Below are positions 47,089-59,093 of a DNA stretch of 64,000 nucleotides, one piece after another (the first letter of the stretch is position 1; every line of letters begins with the position of its first letter). The stretch spans positions 682,001 through 746,000 of the forward strand of contig WJXW01000018.1 in assembly GCA_015832175.1 (NCBI GenBank). Reading direction: 5' to 3'. Source of the DNA: Paraphaeosphaeria minitans (taxonomy: Eukaryota; Ascomycota; Dothideomycetes; Pleosporales; Didymosphaeriaceae). The notes under the pieces were generated by a model that had not been told where the DNA came from, made no database searches, and was given only the letters and a program-made list of their open reading frames with translations. The position numbers and the translations under genes were made by a program.

Positions 47089-47518
47089 TGTTAAATCCAA
47101 GAGGGTAGCTAGTCCTAAAGGGTTAAGGTTGGTTCTCAGGCAGGAGTACTTACAGAAGGTGGAAAGTCTTATTAATACAATAGTATCTTACAAAGTGTAA
47201 CAAGTTAATAATTTAGTCTGCTAGAATCCAAACAATAGATTAATAAACAGATTAAACACAAGTATAGAGAGTCTATCCTTGCGTTCCTATATACTAAGCA
47301 AAGTCCGCTCTATAGGGAGCGCTCTATAGAGAGCGCTCTATACAGAGTGGTTACGTGTGTTATACTTTACATAGAGTAATTAAGCGCTCTATAAAGAGTA
47401 ATTACGTAACTCCTTTATTTAAGGCGTAGCTAGTATTAAGTCCCCGCTTAATCCTTGCTACGCGCCCGCTAGGTATAAAACTGGCTTCTAGCTATTATGT
47501 GGATTTTAGATCCTAACA
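47089..47518 (-). repeat. Chromovirus LTR (3' relative to gag-pol)
   Basis: 430 bases, starts TGTTAAATCCAAGAGGG and ends TTTTAGATCCTAACA. Internal landmarks are GCAAAGTCCGCTCTATAGGG and GAGCGCTCTATA repeats and GCTACGCGCCCGCTAGGTA, a CG-rich island kept in all copies. Same length as its partner. Confidence 0.92.
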
Positions 47519-47559
47519 TTATCCCCTCTCTTTTATAGATTTGTCTTAAATTATATATC

Positions 47560-48108
47560 TAGACCTTAGCTATTGTTACGTAAGCCGTTCTGCTAACCCT
47601 GCTTACTATAAGTACGTCTATTAGCATTATACCTAGCAACTCTACTATTTAAAAACATTAATTGTATCGCAAGATCTAAGAAGCTAATATTATTATAGAG
47701 AGCCTTTGTATTAATTGCAGTTTTAAAGGTTCTATTTACTACGTTATACTAGATTTAGGCTTAAAGTGTTCTAAATATATTCACTTAGGTTGTCTGTGTG
47801 TAAACATAAGCTAGTCGTTACTAGATAAGACTTGTAAGGAGTATAAAAAGAAGGTTAAAAAGGATAAGAAGGCATTATCTCTCCTAATAGTGCAGTTATT
47901 ACAAAATAAGAAAATACTAGCTTAGGCTAAAGAGCGTGCTTATAAAAAGACGTTGTGTCTAGCTATAGAAATAACTGCGGATAGTAAGGACGTAAATACA
48001 GATACTATTAATTGTCCTGCTGCTACAGCGACTGTTAGTTACTCTACAGCAATATAGTCAACGCTTAATATAGTAGACACTATAGCGTTAGTACCACAAT
48101 CCTCCTAG
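47560..48108 (+). pseudogene. Degraded plus-strand ORF antisense to the retrotransposon, cysteine/coiled-coil type
   Basis: Between the chromodomain and the 3' LTR, the plus strand (not the pol strand) reads CSKYIHLGCLCVN, then a basic helical stretch KTCKEYKKKVKKDKKALSLL, and ends IVDTIALVPQSS before a stop. The second chromovirus copy has the same frame at about 59750-60090 (CKEYKKKVKENKKTLSLL). Similar small antisense ORFs with paired cysteines near retroelement 3' ends are, to my memory, common in ascomycete genomes. Function is unknown; frames hold stops in both copies. Confidence 0.5.
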
Positions 48109-48109
48109 G

Positions 48110-51100
48110 TATATTCGTGTTTCTAGTAGAATTCCTTAATCTTTTACTAACAGTTTCCTAGATTGTTTTTTAGTTCCTAGGTGTTTTTGCTATGTGGGTA
48201 ACCTTTCTATTTAATAAGGTACGTGTTATTATACTAATTATATTCTAGAATTCTTTTAACCTTAAATTTATTTTCTTCCTTAGTCTAGTGGTAGAAGGTG
48301 GTTTTAACTAGTGTATTAGGGTCTGCTAGTTCTAGTAGTAATACGTAGAATACTAGGTGTATCTTTGTATCTAGCGGTAGTTCCTACTTGTAGTTCACTA
48401 GTGATATTTGCTTAGAAATATAAAATAGTCTAACCTTAATATAATCTAGTTTCTTATGTTTTTTCTTCTAAGTTCAAAGGTTCTTTGTAAGTAGATATAC
48501 TTTATCCCCCTTCTTTAGCTAAGGTGCTATTTTTCGTTTTTAATTTTAGTATAAGATTAATTACTACTAAGCTTTCTTAAGATTTTCTTAGAGTTATTAG
48601 TGTATTTTCTTTATATTTTCTACTATATCTATAGCTTCTTTTACTTTAATTGTTGTAGGAAATTATTAGTTAAAGAGATATAGGTGTCTTCTATAGTTTA
48701 CATAGAACAGTGTATGTCCTAATACTGCTAATACTTTGTTATTATAGGCCAACTGTGCTATAGGTAGTAATAAAACCTAGTTATTCTTCTAACTGTTGTA
48801 GTAGATGCGTAGGTACGTTTCTATAGTTTGGTTCATACGTTCTGTCTGTCCGTCTATTTGTAGATAGTAAGCTGTTAATAGTTTTTGTTTTATTCTAAGC
48901 AGTGCTATAAGCGTTATCTAATAATTTAACGTGAAGAGCTTGTCTCTGTCGCTAATAATTATTTTTAGGATTCTATAGTGTCTAATTAGTTAGTCTAGGA
49001 TAAGAAAAGTAAGTTCCTTTGCTGTTATTCTTTTAAGACATAGAATAAGCTTAATATACTTAGTTAGTTAGTAGACTATTACTAGTATACTGTCGTATTT
49101 AATTCCTATTATTAGATCCTTAGAGTTTAGAATTCCTATAATAAAATCTATAGCAATGTCTTCCTATAGTGCTATTAGTATTCTAATTGCTTATATCTCT
49201 CTATATTTAAGATATGTGCTGTGTTTGTTTCTCTAGCATTCTACACATTTATAGATATAAGTTATTACAGCTTCCTTAATTCCTTTAAAGGTGTAATTCC
49301 TTTAGATAAGTTCTATTGTCTTTGTGATGCCTAGGTGTCTATATATAGGGTTATTGTAGTATTATTAGATAATCTTAGTTTATAGATGTTCTAGAACTTC
49401 TTAGTTAATTACTAAAAGTTAATTTAGTTCCGCTATTAGTTCTAGAGATCTATCTTTAGCTTTGCGAAGGATTATAGAGAAGGTTTTTACCTTTTCCCCT
49501 GCCAGATTACTTTATTAGCTAAAAGCGTCTGCTCTGCTATTTTCTTTTCTAGCTATATAGATAATTTTAAACTTATACTACCCTATAGTTTATAACTATC
49601 TTTGTTATCGTGGCGTAAGTTCTTTTATTATTGTAAACCTCAGAAGGTTCTTATAATCTATATAGATTTCTAGCGTTAAGCAACTAAGCGTATAAATCCT
49701 CTAGTGCTTTAAGGCTTTAATAATAGCGTAGAGTTCTTTATTATGTACGTTGTATTGTGTTTCGGCGTTATTAAATTTGCATAAGTAATAGGCAATTAGG
49801 TGCTATTTGCTATTATATTCTTATTTAGCGCAGGCGCCTAGCGCAAGATCGCTAGCGTCTATTTTAAAGCGTAGTAGTTTATTACTTCTAAAATAAACAA
49901 GGATAGGTTCTATAATACATACTATCTTAAGGAGTTAGAATAACATTCCGCACTTATTTACCTATTTAAAGGGTACGTCCTTCTTTATAAGATTTGTTAA
50001 GGGTATTGTAACCTTTATATAATCTTAGATAAATTATTAATTAAATCCATAGAATCCTAAGAATTCTTAGATGTTCTTAGCTGTCTTTAGTATTAGCCAG
50101 TTCTTAATACATTTAACTTTACTTAGTGCCATCTCGATTCCTTTTATAGTAATAATGTATCCTAGGAATTTAAGTTATTTAATATTAAACTTACATTTCT
50201 TAAGTTTAATGCGAAGGCATGCTTTGTCTAGTGCTTCTAGTACTGTCTATACATACTTAGTGTGGTCTAATTTATTTTCAGAAAAGACAAGGATATTATC
50301 TATATACGCAATAATAAATATGTCTAGGTGTTCACAGAGTACGTTATTAATAAGTGCTATAAAAGCTGCTAGTGCGTTTATAAGTCTAAAAAGCATAACT
50401 TTATATTTAAATAGTCTATAGCGTAATTAAAACGCTATTTTCTATTCTTTACCTTTCTTAATTTATATAAGGTGGTAACTGTCTCTTAAATCTATTATTG
50501 TAAATATCTTAGCTTAAGATAGTTAATCTTATAACTCTGTAATATTTAGTAGTAGATATTAGTTCTTTATTATTATATTGTTAAGTTGTTAGTAGTTAAC
50601 GCATAGTCTGTCTAATCTATCCTTTTTCTTAATAAACATAAAAGGGCTTACTACTAGTAACTTTAATAGTTATATATATCTTTTTTTAAGGTTTATCTTA
50701 ATAAAATTACATTCCTTAAGGAGTTCTTCTTCTATCTTACTATATAGTAGTCTAAAGGGTGGCGTCTTCCCTTCTTCCAGGTCTATTGTAAGATTCTAGG
50801 GTTAATATTCTAGTAGGTTTACTTTTCCTTCCTTTTCTATAAACATGTATATCTATTTCCTGTACTCTCTTAGTAAAGTAAGGGGTGTACTATTGTTCTC
50901 CTTCTTACGCTTCTTAACCTAGTAGTTCCTACTAGCGTCTACTAAGGTATACTTCTATTTTTTAACTATCTATTGCAGTATTATGTTGTTAATAACTCCC
51001 TTATCTACTATTATTTTTAGTTAATATATAGGCTTTGCTTATAATGCATAATTATAGCGTTTAAATAATATTTTCTTTATACCCTAGTTAATCTGTAGGT

Positions 51101-53300
51101 TGTGTATTATTAACTAAGGTAATCCTAAGACTAACTTATACTTAGATTCTAGTAAGACATCTAAGGTAAGTTCCTCTCTATATCTTTAGACTGTTATTAT
51201 AGTAGTGACCTCCTAGTATATTTAAGGTATCTTAGGCATTAGGGATCTATTCGCGATATAGATAATGTAGGGTACTTCTTTCTCTAATATTATAAGTCCT
51301 GCTCATCTTACTGTCTAATAAAATATAAAGTTCCTTTCTACTCCTAAGTCTATAAGAGCTTAAGCCTATATTCCTTTAAGCTGTACTAGTAGCTTAACTA
51401 ATACTGTGCTTACTATAGCATTTAATTTAATAAAGGCGTTTTCTTATCTAAGTTTAGGCCTAAAAAAGACATCTATTTATACAGGTTATAGTTAAGTTCT
51501 AGTGCCTAGTATGCATTTCTAAGCATCCGCTTCTATTATTACTTTTAAGTATATAACTTATATAAATCGTCTTCTTCTTCTTCTTCCTGCAAGGATGTTC
51601 TTCTATTTTTCCTCCTACAGTCTTTACTATTCCTATATACTAGTTAAATTAGTAGCTCTATTATTGCTTCTTACGTAGGGCAGTCTACAAAGCTGTCTAA
51701 ATACTTAGCTATATAGTAGTATTCGCAGTCTTAGTTTAGACATATGTACTAGTATAGTTATATATAGTCTCTATTAATAAGCATATTACAGTATTTATTA
51801 CCCTTTAGCGTGAGGTAAAGAAAGTATTTTACTTATTATTTATCCTAGAGGTGTTTATCACAAGCTGTAATAGGGTAGTCTATTCACATCTATCTACAGC
51901 GCAGTTTCCTTCTAGGTTATTTCTTATTCTTCTCTTTCTCCGCCTTATATTGTGCGTATATTAGTTCTTCGCAATACGTCCACATACAGAATTAGTATAT
52001 AGGATTTTAGTAGTCTAGGTAGTACTTTAGTACGTAGTCTAACTTCTTATTTTTGTAAGGTTGCATTCCTTTTAGTGCCTAGTAGGGTTCTATATAGTCC
52101 TAAATATTTAGTTTATACTTAGGTGACATAGGGTTATCTTCTTCCTGCCTACTTTATAGGTAAGAAGTAGGAGATCTTAGTATCTCTTCTACGTTTTCTA
52201 CATTGTAGTATACGTTAGAGTTATCTTCTAGATCTTTGTATAGTTATAAGTTAGGTGAATCTAATCGCTTACTTTACTCTAGTGTAACGCGTTAGTAACT
52301 AAATAGTGTTGTAATAACTTCTTATTCCTTATTAGGTTCTTAGTCCTTAATAGTTAGTATATTTAACTTAGTTTAATAGACTTTATTCTTTAATCTACAG
52401 TTCCTAGCTATATAGCCTAGTTTGCCATATGTAAAGCATTTACGGGTCTTAGTTATTAGTTATTAACTTCTATTAGAGACGCGTTTATTAGGCTGCTTAG
52501 GGCCTATCTTTCCTCCTTTTTCTTTGCCTAAGTAGTTAAACTAGATATCTTTTATTAGTTTGTATCTCTAGTAGTTCCTTAGCTATTGCTTTTAGACAAT
52601 TCTAACAGGGTTCTTATAAACTATTTTTACTAGTTATCTAAAGCTTATCGCCTTAAGGTTTTAGTAGAGCTCTTATTGCAGTAAAAACTATTCTCTATTA
52701 ATTCTAATAGTTTCCTTATATAGTTCTTTAAGGTTAGCGATTTGTGTACTACTACGTAAAAGTTCTTTACGTAGTTTCTATTTAAGTCCTTATTTATATA
52801 TATCCTAGAGAAATTTATTATCCTAGTTAAGTTACACAGCGTACCTACAAAACTTAGCTATATACTTAGCTGCTAATTATTTCTAAGTTATAGTCTAAAT
52901 CTTTACTTTTGTAATAGAGTCCTTATTAGCAATCTTAAAGAGTTATTTAAGGTATTTCTTAAAGTTATTATAATTCTTAATAATATTAACTGTATTAGCG
53001 TGCTTATTTGCGTAGTCGTTGTTATTATTATTGTAGTCTATTCCTAGGTATTTTTTAAGGTAGGGATAGATCTATAATCCTATATCTCCTTACATGTATA
53101 TTACTATAAAGATAACCTTCTTTTTATCTTTAAGGGGTTTATCTAAGTTAAAGAAGTAGAGGTCTAACTAGAGAATCTAGACGTTAGTTTAAGATTGTTC
53201 GCTAAAGTAGAGATTAGGTTTATACGCCTTACTGCCATCCTTTATAGGAGTAATCTTAGCGGCACCTAAAGCTGTGGAAGAGGTAGGAGTTTGTAAAGTA
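48110..53300 (-). pseudogene. Gag-pol relic of the chromovirus
   Basis: Minus-strand landmarks, with stops between them: zinc knuckle KCFTYGKLGYIARNC at 52394-52450; protease-like ALIDLGVERNFIF at about 51298-51361; RT LRDSYHLI near 50472-50500, and RLINALAAFIALINNVL then AYIDNILVFSENKLDH at about 50260-50390; RNase H KFNNAETQYNVHNKELYAII at 49716-49790; integrase zinc CVEC near 49214-49270 and catalytic-core text EDIAIDFIIGILNSKDLIIG at about 49100-49180; chromodomain YLIKQKGYPHSKNTQELKN at about 48120-48255. The RT box has Asn in place of the second Asp of YxDD, and Cys of the knuckle is Tyr, both explained by G to A change. Confidence 0.88.
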
Positions 53301-53322
53301 CTTATATTAAGGGTGTTTAAGA

Positions 53323-53752
53323 TATTAAATCTAAGAGGGTAGCTAGTCCTAAAGGGTTAAAGTTAGTTCTTAGGCAGAAGTACTTACAGAAGGTAGAAGG
53401 TCTTATTAATATAATAGTATCTTACAAAGTGTAATAAGTTAATAATTTAGTCTACTAGAATCTAAATAATAAATTAATAAACAAATTAAATATAAGTATA
53501 GAGAGTCTATCCTCGCGTTCCTATATACTAAGCAAAGTCCGCTCTATAGGGAGCGCTCTATAGAGAGCGCTCTATACAAAGCGGTTATATATATTATGCT
53601 TTACACAGAGTAATTAAGCACTCTATAGAGAGCAGTCACGTAACTCCTTTATTTGAGGCGTAGCCGGCATTAAGTCCCCACTTGATCCTTGCTACGCGCC
53701 CGCTAGGTACAAAACCAGCTTCCAGCCATCATGTGGATTTCAGATCCTAACA
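53323..53752 (-). repeat. Chromovirus LTR (5' relative to gag-pol)
   Basis: 430 bases, begins TATTAAATCTAAGAGGG (TG changed to TA) and ends TTTCAGATCCTAACA. Its right 100 bases keep more C and CA sites (CCAGCTTCCAGCCATCATG) than the partner LTR, so mutation is uneven along it. Confidence 0.92.
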
Positions 53753-53834
53753 TAAATGTCTTAGTCGCACAAAGGGGTAGGTAGGCCTAGTCTTTAGATA
53801 TCTAATATATTAATATAGAAAATATATTCTTTAA

Positions 53835-54146
53835 TGTTGGTTTGGCTCAATCTGCAATTAAGCATTTAAGGGTTAATAGTATACTATTATACAAAGGGTG
53901 AGAAGTAGGTTTAATTAATTACGTCTAGTCTATTGTACAAAGGGGCACTAAGGGCTTTATAAAGTCTTTGCCTCTTAGCGCTAACCTAAGTAGGGGGTCC
54001 TTGTGCAGGTCCCTATAGGTAGGTAAGGCCTTATAAAGTCTCTACCTCTTAGCGCTAACCTAAATAGTGGGTCCTTGTGTGGGTCCCTATAAGTAGGCAG
54101 GCCCCTATTTTACTTAGTGCTATTTGTATAATAAACTATATAGACA
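53835..54146 (-). repeat. LTR of the 3.1-kb element, left copy
   Basis: 312 bases. It contains two tandem units of about 80 bases, each with TTATAAAGTCT, CCTCTTAGCGCTAACCTAA and GGGTCC, that are single in the truncated copy at 45792. Confidence 0.88.
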
Positions 54147-56644
54147 CTAGTAACTTTTCTTTTATGTAATAGCTTATGTCTATTATACGCTTCCCTTTCC
54201 TATTCTTCTTTATCTATATAGTTAGCCTTCCCCTATTAGAATAGGTTGTAAGGTAGGTGCAGTGTTACTATATAGTAAAGGTTCTATTTACACTTACTCT
54301 TATGTAAATAGGTAGTAATAGCTAACTTACTTAGTTCTTACTTTACTCCTTTACACAGTAGTAAAGTTGTATTACGTAATAAGGCTCTTTCTAGGCATAT
54401 GTCCTATGCGTAAATAGAAGGTGGGGTATTAAGTAATGCGATGCTTAGCGCTAGGTCTTAATAAGTAGGTATAGAAGGATCGCTCCTAGTTATATAATAA
54501 AGGTATATAGTAGAAGTAAAGTATAAAGTAGCCTTCTATGCTTCTTTTTTATTACTCTATTAGTTTTATTTATCTTTCTCCTCTTTTATGTAATAGTCTT
54601 CTTCCTCTAGCTCTCCTTTAAAGTTAAGGATATATGTTTATACATCTATAGTAGAGGGTTTATGTTTGTAGAAGTTAGCGTATAATAATATATATTACTT
54701 TCTAGCTCACTAGGTATCCCTTAGTAGATAGTTAGTAGACTAGCATCCTTCTTTATAGTATATAAAGTATTTCTACTTTATATAAGAGCTTAAACTTCTA
54801 AAGTTACCCTTTCTTTTTAGTCTAAAAGTTAATCTGCCTTTAGAGGGGCTAGATTCTCTTATGTAATTAGAATTATTATATTATTAATTAGTATAGTACA
54901 CCTCTTTACTGTCTTAGAGGAACTATAACTTCTTTCTATTTTTAGTAACTTAGAGTAACGTATAAAGGTCGCTAAGTAAGCCTTTTACTATATTTTTAGA
55001 GTTAAATATAGCTTATTTAAGGTTAGGATAGCTATAGTATACTTATATAATAGTAGTGTGTAGTTATAGTTTACTACTAAAGCCTTGTCTAAGAGCCCTT
55101 TAAGCTAAGGTAAGCTTATTAATTATTACTTCTAGGATTTTGTGCGATATAGCAGCTAGATTATCTCTTTTATAGCGTTTAAAGGTAAGAGTGGTCTAGT
55201 CTATCTAGTACTAATTGTGATTAACACTAGTGTTAAAGTGCCTATTTAGTCTGTTGTATAATTTATCCTATAGAAGTCCTAGTCTAATGTTGTATAGGTA
55301 GTAGGTACTCGTATAATTAGAAAGGATTCCTAGGAAGATGTTTGTATACTAGTTCTGTAGTATGCCTAGCCTATAGTATAGTTCTCTAAAGACTTTTGCC
55401 TTATCTACTAGAATATTATATAGCCTACTAGTGTAGTTATTCTCTTTACTCTAAGCCTTCTAAAAGAGAATAATCTTGTCTGGCTAGATATAAGTATAAT
55501 CTCCTAGTTATTAAGGAGACTAGGAGTGTCTAGCCTCTTCGTACGATGTAGTTTGTTAGGTAAAAGTAGTCTAGGTTTTAGGCTATTACCACTAGTATGG
55601 CTTTATATATAGTGTCTCTAACCTTGTATATATAGGGATAGGCCCTAGCTGTGCTCTATATGTATATGTATTACCTATAGATAGTGTAAGTTGCATTGTT
55701 AGGATTATGCGAAGTAGTTTAGGTTATAGTTGTAGAGTTATTATGCGAAGGGTCTATAGCTTATAGTTAAGCTGTAATAGTTTAAAGAGTTTCTTTATAT
55801 AGGTGTCCTTTGTTATAGAATTAGTAGCGACAAAGCCTTTCTTTATAAGAAAAGTAATAAGCTCTTTTCTTGCTATATAACTAATTTTATTAAAGGTTCT
55901 CTTTTTCTAGTTATTAAAATCTTTAGTAAAAGAAGAGATTACCTCTTTATTTTTAAGGCTGCTCGCGTAATATTACGCAATTATGTACACTGTATAAGTG
56001 TTTAGCTGTTTTAGAGAAGGGGGTAGGTGGCTGTGTAAATCTACTCTATCTATCTAGTACTTTTATGCGATCTCTCCTCTTAAGGTAATAGCTTTAATAT
56101 TTGTTACTTCCTCTACTTATTAAAGCTATATTGCTTTAGCTTTGTTTTTCTACTAAGGAGGTAGTATTAATTGTTACGTGACGTCTTTAGGTTATAGTTC
56201 CTCTAAGAAGTCTCCTAGTCTTAAGGCTATGTTATTATTATTTTTCTTAGTTATGCGATGTGTCTGCGTTTAGTTATTGCTAGTTTAATTATGTAATATG
56301 TTTTTTAGGGTTATAAATGTGCTTACTATCTCCTTTCTTTTCTATAGAATAGCTTAGACTAGATTGTGCGACTTTTTATAGATATGCGCGCTTTATTTCT
56401 ACTTGTTGTATAATCTGAAATTCAATCTCTAGTAAAGGTATTATCTCTTTTCTTTTCTATAGAATAGCTTAGACTAGATTATACAACTCTTTATAGATGT
56501 GTGCGCTTTGTTTCTACTTATTGTATAATCTAAAATTCGATCTCTAGTAAAGGTAATAATATAGAGCCTACGTATCTAGCTTATAGGGCGCTCTGTTTTT
56601 AGACCTTACTAGTTTGTAGTTAATTAGAATTAACTACTAATTAG

Positions 56645-56956
56645 TATTAGTTTGGCTTAATCTGTAATTAAGCATTTGAGGGTTAATAGTATACTATTGT
56701 GTAAAGGGTAAGAAGTAGGTTTAATTGATTACGTCTAGTCTATTATATAAAGGGGCACTAAGGGCTTTATAAAGTCTCTGCCTCTTAGCGCTAACCTAAG
56801 TAGGGGGTCCTTGTACAGGTCCCTATAGGTAGGCAAGACCTTATAAAGTCTCTGCCTCTTAGCGCTAACCTAAGTAGTGGGTCCTTGTGCAGGTCCCTAT
56901 AGGTAGGCAGGCCCCTATTTTACTTAGTGCTATTTATACGATAAACTGTACGGACA
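56645..56956 (-). repeat. LTR of the 3.1-kb element, right copy
   Basis: 312 bases, equal in length to its partner with the same doubled internal unit. The first bases are TATTAG instead of TGTTGG, G to A changes. Followed by the target duplication TTTAA. Confidence 0.88.
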
Positions 56957-57115
56957 TTTAATATCTTTATATAATCTCCTATAATGTGTTTCCTCTCTTG
57001 TAATAAAACTATAATATTAAATTAGTAGTAGGGCTTATGTAGCCTAAAAGTAAATATGTCTATATAAATTTATAGGAAGTTAGATAGAAAAAGATTTTTT
57101 TTTTTTTTTTTTTTT

Positions 57116-58400
57116 AAATAGTAAGTGAAATAACAAAAGAAATGTTATATAACAGAGTAGTTACTTTATTATATAGTCTTTGTTAATTCTGTCTACTAAA
57201 GCCTTAACAGTAATATGTAGTTTATTTATTAAGATTAGTATTTAGAGTGCCTAGTTAGGTGCTTTCTTTATATAAGTATTAGTAGGATTGTCTTTGTTAT
57301 TAATCCACCTAATCTCTATAATTTCCTATTTTTTGTACGACTCCCTAATTAATATAATGTTAATTATAAGGCGTTTTTTGTTTATAGTGCCTAGTTGTAT
57401 AAGGCATTCGTATAGGGATTTTAAGTTAGTATAAACTATAATAGGAATTAGAGGTATTTAAAGTGTTTATACAATTTATTAAAGTGTTATACTTAATGTA
57501 ATTATATTATTAAAACTACCTACTAGACTATATAATTTGCTTACTAGAATACTTCTAGTTACTCTTTTACACTTTACTAAGTTCTAGTAAATAATATTAC
57601 TATAGATTTTAAAGTCCTAAGTTGTCGTGCGATGTTTCTTTACTAGTATAATAATAAAGCTAAGCTGTAAGCTTAGGTCTCTATTATTAGTAAAAGAGCT
57701 ATCTATAAAGATAAACAGCTTTATGCGACTTAGGTTAAGTAGAATAAATTTTAGTCCTCTTTATACATTCTAAATTTGCTAGTTTAAACGCATGTTTAGT
57801 GCCTTAATATCTTTTTTTATTAGTACTATTATTTGCGCGGTAATAGACAGGTTAAATGTTACTTCTAGTTAGTAAACTAAAGAAATATATACACCTCTTA
57901 CTTATTATGTAATATATTAGTGTGTAGCGTCTTTATTCTAGGGATTAATTATATAAAGGCTTTCAGCCTATCCTTTCTATTCTAGGGTAACAACACTCTA
58001 AATAAGTTAGATTTTACCTCTATTAAACTTAATTGCCCTATCTTGTGTTAAAACGCTTTTATCCTTTATATAAAACTTTACAGTATAAAACTACTCCTCT
58101 TTTTATTATATAAAGCTTTCTATAACTACACTAAGGGTGTTATTAGTCTAGAGTCTAGTAATACTAAACATCTTAGGTCCCTTATCTATAATAAGTAGGC
58201 ATAGGTTGTACGTTAATATATACATCTATAGTTTCTTTTTATAGTAGTTATAGTATGTCTTAAACTAGTAGAGACCTAATTCTACTGCGCTATATAAAAG
58301 TTATACAACTTATAGAATTATATTTAGTAGGAAGAAATTACATATTTCTACTAGTAGTTAGGCGTATAATGTATAAAGGAGTTTATTAGTAAACTACATA
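57116..58400 (-). pseudogene. Ty1/copia pol relic (end of RT and RNase H)
   Basis: Minus-strand text includes YTVKFYIKDKSVLTQDRAIK near 58000-58080, FIFIDSSFTNNRDLS at 57678-57725, KCKRVTRSILVSKLY at about 57535-57585, VYTNLKSLYECLIQLGT at about 57395-57445 and EIIEIRWINNKDNPTNTYIK at about 57275-57335. The order (end of reverse transcriptase, DxSF box, KCKRVTRS, TxxKSLYE) is that of fungal copia RNase H. Many stops are present. A poly-T run of about 22 bases at 57094-57115 follows the frame. The start of pol is missing where the GC-richer LTR begins at 58409. Confidence 0.78.
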
Positions 58401-58408
58401 TAGGCCTA

Positions 58409-58600
58409 TGTGATGGGCTGGGGCTATGCCCCAGCCTTTAGAAGGATCTTAAGGAAAGGAACTGCCCTAAAGAAGTGGACCTACTAAGGAAAACTCTTCT
58501 TATAAGTAGCACACCCCCCTATAGAGACTTAATACCTAGAATTTATCCTTTATATTTAGTACTTACAGTTCTGTTCACTCTCTAAGGCTAGCCTATAACA
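58409..58600 (+). repeat. Putative copia-type LTR with a perfect hairpin
   Basis: Starts TGTGATGGGCTGGGGC and ends GCCTATAACA, thus TG...CA, 192 bases. Near its start GGCTGGGGC-TAT-GCCCCAGCC forms a perfect 9-base stem. It is less AT-rich than its surroundings and is followed by a gag-like frame on the plus strand. No partner LTR is inside the window, so the boundaries are tentative. Confidence 0.5.
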
Positions 58601-59093
58601 TTAAATTCTAGGTCTTTTAGAAAAGAGTTATTTAAAAGAATAAAGAAATGTAATAAAGTTTAGAATAACCTACTAATAGATACCTCTAATATTACTAAGT
58701 TAGTAGAATAACTATAGAACTTAATTACTACTAAAGACAAAGACCGCTCTACTATATAAATACTATAACTCTAGAATAAAGAGCTACGCAAGCTCTTTAT
58801 ACACTAATAGGCTTACACTAGCACTACCCTAGGCCTATTTACCTCTACTATAAGGGGTAGATTCCTATTTACTAGTATAGACTAGCTAATTCTATAGCAT
58901 AAACTGCTTTTAAGCTTAACTAAGTTTAGGGGCTTAAAGGCCTAGTTTAAGGCCTAGAAGGTTATAATAGATTATAAGCTTTAGGCTAATAAGTAGTTTA
59001 TTAGCTCCCCCTAAAAAGAATAGGCGCTAATATAGGACTGCCTAGACAATAGTCTTTAGGACATAGTAGCGGCCTTCTACTAAGCTAGGGGGG
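58601..59093 (+). pseudogene. Gag-like fragment of a copia-type element, interrupted by a chromovirus
   Basis: The plus strand reads LITTKDKDRSTI, NKELRKLFIH and AYTSTTLGLFTSTIRGRFLF with stops between, resembling the start of fungal copia Gag in composition. The frame is cut at 59094 where the second chromovirus LTR starts, so the chromovirus inserted later. Confidence 0.5.

Larger units (their letters stand above)
47089..53752 (-). mobile_element. Ty3/gypsy chromovirus LTR retrotransposon, structurally complete but mutated
   Basis: The element is 6,664 bases with 430-base LTRs at both ends and identical flanking pentamers TAAAT (47084-47088 and 53753-53757), the target-site duplication. 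The outer ends are TGTTAAATCC and GATCCTAACA. Reading on the minus strand gives gag with zinc knuckle, protease, reverse transcriptase, RNase H, integrase and chromodomain in gypsy order. Stops fill the frames, so it cannot move by itself. The perfect target duplication with diverged LTRs shows mutation after insertion. Confidence 0.93.
53835..56956 (-). mobile_element. 3.1-kb LTR retrotransposon with gag-like relic and no pol seen
   Basis: 312-base LTRs at 53835-54146 and 56645-56956, starting TGTTGGTTTGG and ending TACGGACA, are flanked by TTTAA on both sides (53830-53834 and 56957-56961), a 5-base target duplication. The 2.5-kb interior holds one broken minus-strand frame that reads ILVDKAKVFRELYYRLGI, TYYLYNIRLGL, LNRHFNTSVNHN and FKRYKRDNLAAISHKILEVI at about 55080-55440. 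This is the pattern of fungal retrotransposon Gag. No RT, RNase H or integrase motif was found, and there is too little room for them, so the element was probably non-autonomous. A direct duplication of about 110 bases lies at 56325-56555. Confidence 0.82.

Noticed and set aside
50071..50421. 116-residue plus-strand ORF in the AT-rich block
   Set aside because: It is the opposite-strand shadow of the gypsy reverse transcriptase around the YxDD box, which reads clearly on the minus strand.
57094..57115. Poly-T run as the poly(A) tail of a LINE
   Set aside because: The adjacent minus-strand relic has copia-type RNase H motifs, not LINE motifs, so the run is not taken as a LINE tail.
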